Source: Euonymus europaeus
Lineage: Eukaryota > Streptophyta > Magnoliopsida > Celastrales > Celastraceae
Assembly: GCA_963580455.1 (NCBI GenBank)
Contig: OY756967.1
Location: 19,824,022-19,888,021, forward strand
DNA length: 64,000 nt
Direction: 5' to 3'
The notes beneath the pieces are model-generated. The model was not told the origin of the DNA, searched no databases, and was given only the letters and a program-made list of their open reading frames with translations. Position numbers and translations under genes: made by a program. Position 1 is the stretch's first letter. The number at the start of each line of letters is the position of its first letter. Below are positions 1 through 10,472 of the stretch, one piece after another.

Positions 1-332
1 TCGTTTAAGCTCGATTAATTTGACGAGCTCGGCTCGACATGTTAAAAATGTAGATATGAATTTATAATTTATGGATTATATACTTATATGTAATATATGT
101 AATATATACTTATATTATAATATATAATTATAAGATTATAATTATATAATTAATAATATTATAATACTTAACGAGCCGACTCACTAGCCGAATAGTATAA
201 GTCTCGAATTCGAGCTCGTTTGATAAACGAGCCTATACATGTGTTCGAGCTCGAGCCATAACGAACTCGAGCCGAGCCTTATTGAGCTCGGCCCTAATAG
301 CTTGATAATGGCTCGGCTCATCAACAGCCCTA
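1..332. mobile_element. hAT-type MITE, 3' part (left copy)
   Basis: Same as 35229-35560 of the complete MITE described at 35156-35560. Its 5' terminal repeat lies off the window. It is rich in GAGCTCG and GCTCGG words with an AT-rich centre, and ends in the terminal repeat at 313-332. Confidence 0.75.
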
Positions 333-1043
333 GTCTTATCTATCACTCCACCAGCAATAATGCACTTTGCCTACTCAGATTCTGACTGGGCCAGTAATCC
401 TGATGATAGGTCATCCAACCCAATCTCCTGGCACTCCAAAAAAATAGAGGGCAATAGCGCGTTCTTCCACTAAAGTAGAGTATTGTTCTCTGGTTGCCAC
501 TGCTTCCTAAATTGTATGGATTACTCAACTTTTCTGTGAGCTTCACATTCCACTGCCTCGAACTCCTCTATTATTATGCGACAATCTTGGGGCTACGCAC
601 TTAAGTATGAATCCAGTCTTGCACTCCAAAATAAAGCATATTGCTATCGACATTCACTTTCAGCACGTTCTGGTTCAAAAATAAGTTCTTATTGTTCGGC
701 ATTTATCCACTGTGTACCAACTTGCTCACTACGGCTCTTCCACGATTGCACTTTCTTCTTCTCAGAGACAAGATCAGCTTGCTCGACAACACCCTGATCT
801 TGTAGGGGCATATAGAAACCACTGGTCAAAAGACCTAACCTTTAGATATATCCTAGTCTTGCTTTCCTAAGACCTATGCTCATGTGTAGACCTCAAACGG
901 GCTATATTATGTACTTGTATTATTTTTGTTACCGTTAACTCAACGGTCCTTTTCTTCGTCGCCTATTTAGCTAGCGTAGGTTGTATTCTTGCTTTCTAAT
1001 TGAATAAAAGTTCTCAATTCAAATACTTTGAACTCTCCAACTT
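333..1043 (+). pseudogene. Old Copia element, RNase H end and 3' LTR (left copy)
   Basis: A degraded reading frame still shows Copia RNase H features (for example an SDSDWAS-like segment near 380 and an ISWHSKK-like segment near 420), followed by an LTR at about 870-1043. It is broken by stops. The LTR matches the 5' LTR at 31431-31603 only in the right copy, because the rest of this element is outside the window here. It lies in RECG1 intron 6, antisense to the gene. Confidence 0.75.
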
Positions 1044-1061
1044 TTAATTTCAATCCCAATA

Positions 1062-1233
1062 TAAAAGGTAAACAACTCTCATGCACAAAGTTTCGCAATA
1101 GGCCCAAATTGGGGACATGCAGAATTTACACAAACCTTACGCATGGAAAGGCTTTTTTCAAGAATCGAACATGTGACCTCTAGAAGGCGCCCTGACAACT
1201 CTACCACTAGGCCACATGTCTGCATGTTATTTT
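1062..1233 (-). mobile_element. tRNA-derived SINE (left copy)
   Basis: On the minus strand the 5' end carries a Pol III A-box-like TGGCCTAGTGG and, about 45 bp on, a B-box-like GTTCGATTC, the usual head of a plant SINE. It is flanked by a 10-bp direct repeat AATCCCAATA (1052-1061 and 1234-1243), as expected for LINE-mediated insertion. It sits just beyond the old Copia 3' LTR inside RECG1 intron 6. The family is not identified. Confidence 0.75.
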
Positions 1234-1243
1234 AATCCCAATA

Positions 1244-2402
1244 AACAAATAAAATACTTAACATAATGTTGCACGTTGAACATATTTCAAAACACCAAAG
1301 CCTAGGAATATCACAAAAATCTAAAATCCAATCACCAATGTCAACAAGTTTGAGCTCAAATTCAGAGCTTAATTTAAAGAGAGAGCAAATTGTCCCAACA
1401 GACCTTGACCAACAGTCACATCAACTGTTTTTATCGTGTCATATAGTTTAGGAGCCACCACCTCTAAAAAATGATCTCTTTCCAAAAGACTCTTATTTCC
1501 AACACACATTATGTCACTTACAGGTTATTACATCACAAATCAATAAGCAGATGTCTTTTTGTAATTGATGCGAAAGTAACAAATCCATTACAATGATCTG
1601 TCCATTTGAGAAGCATCGAGGATATACACGTATATAAGATTCAGAAAAATCAAAAGAAAAAAGGGAAAATCAAGGCCAGAATCTGTTTAACAATATTTGA
1701 GTGTTTGCATCTGACTTCCAGATCCCACTTCCATTTCAGGGCATCGTTTTCCCCACGTTTTGTAAGGGTTAAACGTTTATTGAACAAAAGCAGTAAAGAT
1801 GAGATGCTCTTTAACAGTAACTACACATGAAAGGGAAAGCATTGCATCTGACAAAAAAATTTGTTTACATCAATTTTCTTTATATCCTAAAAAAAAAGAG
1901 TGCCTCGGCACTTGCAGCCGTGTTGATGATTCATCATAATAAAATGCTCTCTTTGCGCCTCTTGCTCCAAACGATCCAACAAATCACCAAAAATAAATTG
2001 AATCAGCCACTTAGTCTGGCCCTAATAAATAGTTAAAAACTACTGAAAGCTGAGCATTTAATTTTTTCTCCAATGCACTGACAACCACCCACGATATACC
2101 CATAATTTTTTAAATTTAACATCAAAAGTCTCCTTGCTTATCTACTACAAAATACAGCAAGAAACACCAAATCTCCAGGTTCCTTGCTTAGATGTTGCCT
2201 ACTCACTAATATTTGACCATTTCTTCGCAAATCATCAGCATTACATATCCTCTCCCAAAAGCTTTTCTGCTGAAGAACACTACTTCCGTGATCACTCTCG
2301 CTTCCAATAGCTTCCCATTATAAATTAAGTCCCACTCCCTCGTCACAAAAATGGTTATTTGTTAAGGATTGGATGTATACCATAAATTGGGAAACTCCTA
2401 TT
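1244..2402. other. RECG1 intron 6 sequence, no feature seen
   Basis: AT-rich intronic DNA of the left block copy (right copy 36472-37630). Short open frames occur but none resembles a protein, and no repeat structure was recognised. Confidence 0.5.
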
Positions 2403-2791
2403 CACCATGCTTTAAAAATTACTACAGCTAAGAAACATAAGATCAACTGCATAAACAGGGACACCATTAAACAACCCAATAATTTGATTGCTTCCTTAAT
2501 TAAAGGTGATATAATCATAACGGCCAACATATCACCATGCTTTAAAAATTACTACAGATGAGAAACATAAGGCCCACTGCGTAAATAGGGCACCGTTAAA
2601 CAACCCAAAAATTTGATTGCTTCCTTAATTAAAGGTGATAGAATCACAACGACCAACATATCACCATGTTTTGAAAATTACTACGGATGAGAAACATAAG
2701 ATCCGCTGCGTAAACAGGGACACTGTTAAACAACCCAAGAATTTGATTGCTTCATTAATTAAAGGTGATATAATCACAACGACCAACATAT
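2403..2791. repeat. Minisatellite, 3 x ~130 bp (left copy)
   Basis: Three head-to-tail copies start at 2403, 2533 and 2662 with CACCATG(C/T)TTT and differ by scattered substitutions. The array lies 78 bp downstream of RECG1 exon 6 on the gene strand, near the 5' end of intron 6. Open frames through it are by-products of the repeat. Confidence 0.9.
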
Positions 2792-2868
2792 CAATAATTT
2801 TGACTGTGAAAATCAAATATGAATAAAAGAAAGGGAATAGTCAACAACAGCTACAACTAAAAACGTAC

Positions 2869-5800
2869 CTTACCACTAACACATACAAGGTCTCCCAATT
2901 TATGCTTCTCCTGAAGACTCTTAAGAAAAGGCTGACTAGCAAAACGAGTGCCACGGAAAAATTTCTTCAGATGCACATAAATTTTTTTCTTTCCTAATCT
3001 ATCAGTATCATTCACAACATGCTCAAGAGCAGCCTCCTTGTTAGGAATCTCACAAGCAACAACCACTTCAAGAAACGAAAAGGAGTAGCCAGCCCTGATT
3101 CCCCTGGAAAAAGAAAAGAATTGTGATAACTTATCTCCACGGTTAACCATACTAATTGATATTGCATGCACACAATAAGGAATCATGTATGATTCCAGAA
3201 CTAAAGCCAAAACCTAAAGGTGTCAAAAGGCATATAATCTTCTATTAAGGGTATATAATTTAAGGGCCTACGACATCATCTTAATCAGAAGTTAGATTTT
3301 TTTTTATTCTAACAAGAAATCACAAAAACTTTCATAGAGAATATTAATCATATTCACAATATCAGGATGGCATGCTGATATCCCAGGCAAGAGTTCTGCA
3401 TGCTTCCGTCACTGTAAATGTTCAATTATTGAGAGATTATCATTTATGATATATCAATTCATTAACTGTTAAAGAACAGAAAGTCCACACCCTTATGAAA
3501 TATGCAGACTCCAAGTACATAAGGCATTAGACTTCATTTCCCCTCATCAAATGCCTCAGAGAACAGCCAAGAACATCTGTAACAAAGGCAAAGCTGGACG
3601 AAACTTTCTTGAACCCAACGAAGACACTGAAAATAATATGCATGCATTCAGGGAAACTATTACCACCAAACAATAAATATCTGCTTACCTAGAAGATAAG
3701 ACTTCCCCAACACAAATCATGTATTGTCCATCATTAATTTCTGCCTGGGCATTCTGTAAATCAGCGTAAGTCCGAGGAAAATGATGCAGCAATTTCCTTA
3801 GCTGCACGGAAACAACAAGTACAGTGTGAAGCTAAGACCAATTTCAAGCACAAGTTTTAGAAGGCAGTGCTTTTATATGGTCTCAAGAGAACCACCGTGT
3901 GAAAGCCACAGCTCTCCAGTTGACGACAAAACTTTTTGCTCAATCCAGGAATGCAACTGATAGAATTATCCAGGGACAACACAACCGATTCAGCATCCAA
4001 TTCTGACATCAGAACCGCTTTGCTAAGAGATTCAATTGTAAGCCCTGGATCATTGGATTTGTTTTCAACCTCCAAAGTTACTGACTGAGATGGCAAAGGA
4101 AAAGTAACAAAATTGTCATCTTGGTATTCCTTTGGTGTATGAGAATCCGCCTTCAAAATACCGTCAGTTGATGGAAAAGTACCACCAAGACCATTTTGAG
4201 AGTTCACCTTTGCAGTGGCATACGTAGTACGCCATGGTTCACTGACGGTATTTGAATGAACTCCCTCTGCACCCGTGGAAGTAGGAGGAAATTCTTCTAA
4301 ACTTGAATTTGGTAATAAACTCGTCATTTCAGAGCAAACTGGGTTCTCATCATACAGTGCGACTAAAGGAGAACTACCCAAAATGATAGATGGATACTTT
4401 CTACATGCCAAGGAAGCATCAAAGCCATCGATAGCAGCCTTAAAACTTGGACCAGATTGATTTCCAACTTGTTTACTCACAATTAAATCACAAGCGCTAT
4501 TACTATCCATTAGAACTGATACCTACGAGCAAAGAGAATTGCAATATGTGGATAATTATTCTGACAAAATAAATGAGGAACGGAATGAAATTAACACAAT
4601 TTCCTGATCCTTTACGAATTTTTCGAAGTGTTTTGCCAAGGATGGAAAAAAAAATCTATGACAAAGGAATAAGTTCAAGCCAAAAGGAACAAAGGAACAA
4701 TGAAATAAAGTTAATGCAACCCAGATGCAGGAGGGTCTTAACATAGATATGCTATAGCGCAAAAGATGAAATAAATACATATTCAAGACAATGAAGGCTA
4801 CATCGATTGAAACAAATGAGCAACCGCATGCATGCAAATGCCCCTATAAGAAAAGTGTGGCTTGAATAGAGGAGAAAACATAGAAGCAAATAAAGGCCAA
4901 ATTGACAGGGGAAAAAGGTTAATTTGAAAATAATATACTTACAGCTCTAGATAGAGCAGAGTCAAACAGCATAGTAGGAAACCATATACCCAATAGAAGT
5001 CATTCATTAGTCAAATTGCATCATAATGTCGTATAAAGTATAAACAAATTGATTTGACAAGAATTTTAAAAAAAAATGACCCCCATTATAGATCTGTTAG
5101 GAGTTGAGAGAACACAAATTTCTAGTATATTCAATCCTCTTAAATAATTACACAGCAGCTCACTAATATATATAGTCACACATACATAGTTCTAGATTTT
5201 CCTAGATAATTCTAAAAACATATGGATATATGTTTACCTACATAATTCTAGAATCATCTATACAAGTCTACACACTTGCGGATATATGTTTACCTACATA
5301 ATTCTAGAATCTTCTATACAAGTCCACAGACTTGTGGATATATGTTTACCTACATAATTCTAGAATCTTCTATACAAGTCCACACACTTGTCCTTCAACA
5401 CTCCCCCTCAAGTTGGAGCATAGATGTTACTCATGCCCAACTTGTCACACAACTCTAAGAATTGAGTCCTCCACAGTGCTTTAGTAAAGATATCTCCAAT
5501 TTGATCTTTAGAGCGAACAAACATTGGAAGAATTCGCTTGGTCTTCACTACCAAGTCTCGAATAAAATGGCAATCCACCTCAATATGTTTAGTACGCTCA
5601 TGAAAAATAGGATTAGAAGCAATATACATAGCTGCTTGATTATCACAGAACATTTTCATAGGAGTAAGAGATGGAAAACCTATTTCTTGCAGCAAGGACT
5701 GAACCCACATCATCTCACAAGCAGTGTGTGCCATAGCACGATACTCGGCTTCTACACTAGATCTAGCAACCACATTCTGCTTCTTACTCTTCCATGTAAC

Positions 5801-8800
5801 CAAGTTATCTCCCAGAAAAACACAATAACCAGAGATTGATCTCCTATCAAGAGAATCTCCAGCCCAGTCCGCATCACTAAATCCCTTGATTTCAAAGGAT
5901 TTAGAACGTTTAAACAATAAACCCAATTCAGGTGCACCCTTAAGATATTTAAGTATTCTACAGGCTGCATTCCAATGTTCTACCTGTGGATTCTGCATGA
6001 ATTGACTCACAACTCCAACAGCAAATGAAATATCAGGACGAGTAACAGTAAGATAAATCAATTTTCCTACTAATCTCCGATATCTACTTGGATTCTCAAA
6101 AGGCTCTCCACCATCTTTGCTAAACTTAACATTAGGATCCATAGGAGTCGAAACGGGTTTAGCTCCCAAGAGACCAGTCTCCTGTAATAAATCTGTCACA
6201 TACTTTCTTTGGCACAGAGATAAACCAAGATTGGATCGAGCTACCTCAATTCCTAAGAAATAACGCAATTTACCAAGATCCTTTACACTAAAAAGACCAT
6301 TGAGAAACAGTTTGAGTGCCTGGATGCCTGCTAAATCACTACCAGTGACTACAATATCATCCACGTACACAACAAGAATAATGCAACCACTAGCACTATG
6401 TTTCACAAAGACAGAATGATCCACAACTACCTGCTTCATGCCAAAGGTTAACACAGCATTACTGAACTTTTCAAACCATGCCCGAGGAGATTGTTTAAGA
6501 CCATATATGGCTTTGTGCAATCTACATACCTTCTTACACTCCCCCTGAGCAACATATCCAGGAGGTTGCTCCATATACACCTCTTCTTGTAAATCACCAT
6601 GTAAGAAGGCGTTTTTAATATCAAGTTGATATAAGGGCCAATCTTTGGTGACTGCAACTGCCAAAATGACTCGAACAGAAGACAACCGAGCAACTGGAGA
6701 GAAAGTTTCAAAGTAATCAACGTCATATGTTTGAGTGTACCCTTTTGCAACTAAGCGAGCCTTATATCTCTCGATACTACCATCAGGGAGATATTTAATG
6801 GCATAAACCCATCGACAACCAACAACATGCTTTCCAGGAGGTAAATCAACAAGAGTCCAAGTCTGATTGCGCTTTAGAGCAGCAATTTCATCATCCATAG
6901 CTTGTTTCCAAGCAGGAATAGTAACGGCTTGATTAAAAGAAGAGGGAAGACGAGTGGCAGAAAGAGAAGTAATAAAGGAAGAAAAGGAAGGAGTCAAATG
7001 AGAAAAGGACACAACATTGGAAATAGGATGTTGAGTACAAGTCCGTTTACCTTTACGAAGAGCAACAGGAAGATCAGTAGGAGAGACTGTAGGAGGAACA
7101 ACAGGATCTGGGAGCGAAGAGGACAGTGGGGGAGTCGAAGCAGGTTGGTCTTTAAGATGTGGATCTGTTGGACCAGCAGATTTAAGCTTGGACCAAGTGC
7201 CTCTACTATAAACTTGTAATGGTTTGGGTAAATCATTAGAAGAGGGAGGTAGAGGTAAAGGAACAGAAGAGGACTCGGGAACCATAGGAGAGTTAGAAAA
7301 ATATGGAACATCATCAAAGAAAGTAACATCAGAGCTTACATAATACCGACAAGAAACAGGATCCCAACAACGATAACCTTTTTGTGTACGAGAGTAACCA
7401 ACAAAGATACATGAAGTAGCCCGAGCAGTCAACTTATCATTACCACCACGCAAGATTTGAACAAAACATTTACTACCAAAGACATGAAGGGGAAGAGAGA
7501 ATGCAGGAAGAGAAGGAAAAAGAATAGAAAAAGGAGATTTACCATGTAAAAGAGAAGACGGCATTCTATTAATTAAATAACAAGCAGTTAAAACAGCATC
7601 ACCCCAATAGCATTTAGGAACATGCATATGAAGAAGTAGTGTACGAGCAATTTCAATAATATGCCGATTTTTACGCTCAGCAACACCATTTTGTTGAGGT
7701 GTATGTGGACATGAAGTTTCATGAATAATACCTTTGGTTGCCAAAAAAGAAGATAAGGGTCCTTTAACATATTCAAGAGCATTATCAGAACGTAACACAC
7801 GAATAGAAGTACCAAATTGATTGTAAATTTCATTATAAAAGAGTTCAAAAATAGGGGCTATATCAGAACGACGTTTTAATAAAAACAACCAAGTCATCCG
7901 AGAATGATCATCAATAAAGGTTACAAAGTAGAAATGACCACTAAGACTAGCAACACGAGTAGGCCCCCAAATATCAGAGTGCACTAATTCAAAAGGAACA
8001 GAACGACGACTAGTAACACGTGGAGGAAAGGAAACACGATGATGTTTACCTAACTCACAAGCATCACATTCTAACTTAGACAGAGAAGAAGGAACAAACA
8101 TAAGTTGTCGAAGAAGTTTCAAGGATGGATGCCCCAAACGATAGTGCCACTGAAGAGGAGACAAGGAAGATACGTCAAAAGTAGAAAGCAAAGCAGTAGG
8201 TGGATCCAAATAATAAAGACCAGCGTGTTCACGACCCCCACCAATCATCTTCTTCGTCTCTAAGTCTTGAAAAACACAATGAGAGGGAAAGAAAGTGACA
8301 CTACAGTTAAAGGCTTTGGTAAGCTTACTGACAGACATAAGATTAAAAGGAAAGTTAGGAACATATTGAACATGTTGCAGGGAAAGAGAAGGAGTAGGGG
8401 ATAAAGTACCACTGCCTAACACAAAACAAGGACGTCCATCAGCAACAGTTATAGTTTGAGGGGATGAATTAGAATCAAAGGTAATAAATTTATCAAACTT
8501 TCCAGTAATATGTGTTGAGGCACCTGAGTCAATAACCCAAGGAGACATACCAGAAACATTAAGACATGGAGAAGTACCTGATTGAGTAAGAGTAGCAACA
8601 TCTGAAGACGAATATTGTTGAGAACGATGGAGAAGAGAGTCATACTCAGCTTGAGAGATAGTGATAGTAGAAGGAACAGGTACGGAAGATGAAGAAGCAG
8701 CACTAGCAGCACCAGAACTTGGAAATCCTGAACTACCGCCAGAAGAAGGCCGAGAGAGATTATTACGTTCCCAAGGTTTACCATATTTATCATAACATCG

Positions 8801-10472
8801 ATCAACAGTATGGTTGTCCTTTCCACAAAAGATACATTTACGTACAATTCCACGTCCACGACCACGGCCAAAAATTTGAAGAGTGTCATGATCACGGGAC
8901 AAGTCTGAAGTAGAGATTGGTGAAGATGCAGAGGCAGACATTGGTATGGTAGATAATCAGACACAAACACCAGAAGCCAAATAGAAGGACTAAGAGAGTA
9001 CCAGAACAGCAAGTGATAGGAAAATGCTAAAGCAAATTCACAGACAGAACCTGAGAATACCAGCAAGACAGAACCTGGAACAACTGGGGAAACAAAACAA
9101 ATTCACGCCTGAACCACAGAATACCAGACGAAATAGAACACCTACACAGGACGAAACTTCCGACAGAGGCGGGAAGCAACAAGCGCAACACCACAAACAG
9201 AAGCGCAACACCAGAACAACTTCCGAAACAGAAACCAGAGACGAGGCGCAACCACCGCAGCAGAGGCGCGACCACACAAGAAGGAGAAACCCTAGATACC
9301 TGGCTCCGATACCATGTTAGGAGTTGAGAGAACACAAATTTCTAGTATATTCAATCCTCTTAAATAATTACACAGCAGCTCACTAATATATATAGTCACA
9401 CATACATAGTTCTAGATTTTCCTAGATAATTCTAAAAACATATGGATATATGTTTACCTACATAATTCTAGAATCATCTATACAAGTCTACACACTTGCG
9501 GATATATGTTTACCTACATAATTCTAGAATCTTCTATACAAGTCCACAGACTTGTGGATATATGTTTACCTACATAATTCTAGAATCTTCTATACAAGTC
9601 CACACACTTGTCCTTCAACAAGATCAATTAGAAAAGACAAGAAAAAAGAAACTTGTATTCAAGCAGAGAGATAAAAAAATTATTTATGCCTGAAGCAAAA
9701 TGAAGACTAAATCAATTTATGAGGATTAACCAGCACAAAACATTCATGCATAAACACAAATGCACCTTATCAAGCAGCTTTGAACGATAACCAATGCCAG
9801 TTGTCTCATAACCATCTACTTCCTGCAGCAGCTTTTCTGCATATTTATGCCTTGCTCGATAACGTATTTTTGATAGTTTGGATAAGAGGAAATTATTAAA
9901 CCTGTGAATGGCAGCCAGTTAAGAATAGGTCTAAACCTCCACACTCGAGCTGAAAGTGATAACAAGAAGAACAATGTACAGTACCTCATTTTTGTACCCA
10001 AAGGATTCCAGTATCCTATCTCCACTTTGAAGAAAATATCACTTCTCACTCGATTCCCACCAAAACACTGAGGATAGGAAAAAAAATCATTTTAAGTACC
10101 ATTAATAAAATCTAAAAAGAGAAACATTTTACAAAGCTCCAAATCACAATGTCATGGTGTAAACATCCATGTGCAATGCATTATCCTATAAATTCTAAAA
10201 ATCTTTCAATGTGAAGAGTATGAAATATTCATGGGTTTTAATCTTCACAAGTTAGCCTTCACCAAAAACTTAATGATTATAATCAAACATTGCATGCAAA
10301 ATCAAACAGTAAGCCAAAAGCCAAGCTCATTGAGAATGGATTTAGTTACAAATTGTGAATGTTATAAAGAAACAAACAAACAATGTACTACAGAATCAAA
10401 AACACAAAAATGTCTACAGAAATTTATGTATACCGCGCCCCGTGATTGAACAACTGAGAGCGTAAGTGCCAT
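2869..10472 (-). CDS. RECG1: RECG1 exons 1-6, left copy (partial in window)
   Basis: Coding blocks (minus strand, 5' to 3'): 10434-10472, 9985-10067, 9766-9901, 3896-4522, 3689-3801, 2869-3103. All borders are GT/AG and the phases join. They encode residues 1-411 of the RECG1 described at 20152-45700: transit-peptide-like N-terminus, helix-hairpin-helix and start of the wedge/OB region. The sequence matches the right copy and no disabling change was seen. The helicase exons (7-17) are not between here and the window start. They may lie to the left if the whole gene was duplicated; otherwise this is a dead 5' fragment. A probable non-coding first exon ends at 11096 (donor GTATGT). Intron 3 (4523-9765) contains the young Copia element. 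Confidence 0.85.
5095..5400 (-). repeat. 3' LTR of young Copia (left copy)
   Basis: 306 bp, identical to 9315-9620. It contains three tandem 56-bp units starting at 5224, 5280 and 5336, each with the word TTCTAGAA(T). A TATA-like ATATATATAG lies near 5166-5175, downstream of the repeats in element orientation, so the repeats occupy the U3 promoter position. Confidence 0.95.
5246..5370 (-). promoter_or_regulatory. Tandem heat-shock-element-like sites in Copia LTR
   Basis: Two perfect three-module heat shock elements (nTTCnnGAAnnTTCn) occur as ATTCTAGAATCTTCT at 5301-5315 and 5357-5371. A third unit at 5245-5259 has the last module changed to ATC. In element direction they lie upstream of the TATA-like box. 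The heat-induced Copia ONSEN of Arabidopsis carries such sites in its LTRs, so heat-factor control is a reasonable inference here. The same sites recur in the other three LTR copies (9466-9590, 40474-40598, 44694-44818). Confidence 0.65.
5401..5411 (-). other. Polypurine tract of young Copia (left copy)
   Basis: Minus-strand TTGAGGGGGAG directly precedes the 3' LTR and would prime plus-strand DNA synthesis. The stop codon of the polyprotein (TGA, 5408-5410) lies within it. Confidence 0.85.
5408..8941 (-). CDS. Copia polyprotein, gag-truncated (left copy)
   Basis: 1177 residues without a break. Domains in order: CCHC zinc knuckle (C36, C39, H44, C49), aspartic protease D-S-G at 138-140, integrase zinc site (H266, H271, C292, C295), integrase core D323/D386/E422 with 35 residues between the last two, reverse transcriptase with YVDD at 859-862, and RNase H from about 1018. 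The protease-integrase-RT order is diagnostic of Copia. Only about 35 residues precede the zinc knuckle, whereas Copia gag normally has some 200-250 residues of capsid there. The 357 bp between this start and the primer site encode no gag. The enzymes look functional, but particle formation would need gag supplied by another element. Confidence 0.95.
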   Translation of the reverse strand: MSASASSPISTSDLSRDHDTLQIFGRGRGRGIVRKCIFCGKDNHTVDRCYDKYGKPWERNNLSRPSSGGSSGFPSSGAASAASSSSVPVPSTITISQAEYDSLLHRSQQYSSSDVATLTQSGTSPCLNVSGMSPWVIDSGASTHITGKFDKFITFDSNSSPQTITVADGRPCFVLGSGTLSPTPSLSLQHVQYVPNFPFNLMSVSKLTKAFNCSVTFFPSHCVFQDLETKKMIGGGREHAGLYYLDPPTALLSTFDVSSLSPLQWHYRLGHPSLKLLRQLMFVPSSLSKLECDACELGKHHRVSFPPRVTSRRSVPFELVHSDIWGPTRVASLSGHFYFVTFIDDHSRMTWLFLLKRRSDIAPIFELFYNEIYNQFGTSIRVLRSDNALEYVKGPLSSFLATKGIIHETSCPHTPQQNGVAERKNRHIIEIARTLLLHMHVPKCYWGDAVLTACYLINRMPSSLLHGKSPFSILFPSLPAFSLPLHVFGSKCFVQILRGGNDKLTARATSCIFVGYSRTQKGYRCWDPVSCRYYVSSDVTFFDDVPYFSNSPMVPESSSVPLPLPPSSNDLPKPLQVYSRGTWSKLKSAGPTDPHLKDQPASTPPLSSSLPDPVVPPTVSPTDLPVALRKGKRTCTQHPISNVVSFSHLTPSFSSFITSLSATRLPSSFNQAVTIPAWKQAMDDEIAALKRNQTWTLVDLPPGKHVVGCRWVYAIKYLPDGSIERYKARLVAKGYTQTYDVDYFETFSPVARLSSVRVILAVAVTKDWPLYQLDIKNAFLHGDLQEEVYMEQPPGYVAQGECKKVCRLHKAIYGLKQSPRAWFEKFSNAVLTFGMKQVVVDHSVFVKHSASGCIILVVYVDDIVVTGSDLAGIQALKLFLNGLFSVKDLGKLRYFLGIEVARSNLGLSLCQRKYVTDLLQETGLLGAKPVSTPMDPNVKFSKDGGEPFENPSRYRRLVGKLIYLTVTRPDISFAVGVVSQFMQNPQVEHWNAACRILKYLKGAPELGLLFKRSKSFEIKGFSDADWAGDSLDRRSISGYCVFLGDNLVTWKSKKQNVVARSSVEAEYRAMAHTACEMMWVQSLLQEIGFPSLTPMKMFCDNQAAMYIASNPIFHERTKHIEVDCHFIRDLVVKTKRILPMFVRSKDQIGDIFTKALWRTQFLELCDKLGMSNIYAPT
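9299..9314 (-). other. Primer binding site of young Copia (left copy)
   Basis: Minus-strand TGGTATCGGAGCCAGG directly abuts the 5' LTR. It matches the usual plant Copia primer site complementary to the 3' end of initiator tRNA-Met (TGGTATCAGAGC...), with one change in the core. Confidence 0.85.
9315..9620 (-). repeat. 5' LTR of young Copia (left copy)
   Basis: Identical to 5095-5400. On the minus strand it starts TGTTGAAGG at 9620 and ends CTCCTAACA at 9315. The internal 56-bp tandem units and TATA-like stretch are preserved. Confidence 0.95.

Larger units (their letters stand above)
5095..9620 (-). mobile_element. Young Copia LTR retrotransposon (left copy)
   Basis: A complete 4526-bp element bounded by two identical 306-bp LTRs (TG...CA) and a 5-bp target site duplication AGATC (5090-5094 and 9621-9625). 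It has a tRNA-Met-type primer site next to the right LTR and a purine tract next to the left LTR, so it is transcribed on the minus strand, the same direction as RECG1, in whose intron 3 it lies. Zero LTR differences imply recent insertion. It has one intact long reading frame but lacks the gag capsid region. The same insertion with the same AGATC is present at 40323-44848, so it predates the block duplication. Confidence 0.95.

Noticed and set aside
2403..2791. CRISPR-like array
   Set aside because: Units are 130 bp head to tail with no spacers. A eukaryotic minisatellite.
8449..9066. Leucine-rich 205-residue minus-strand frame in the young Copia (also 43677-44294)
   Set aside because: Frame-shifted shadow of the polyprotein; not the missing gag.
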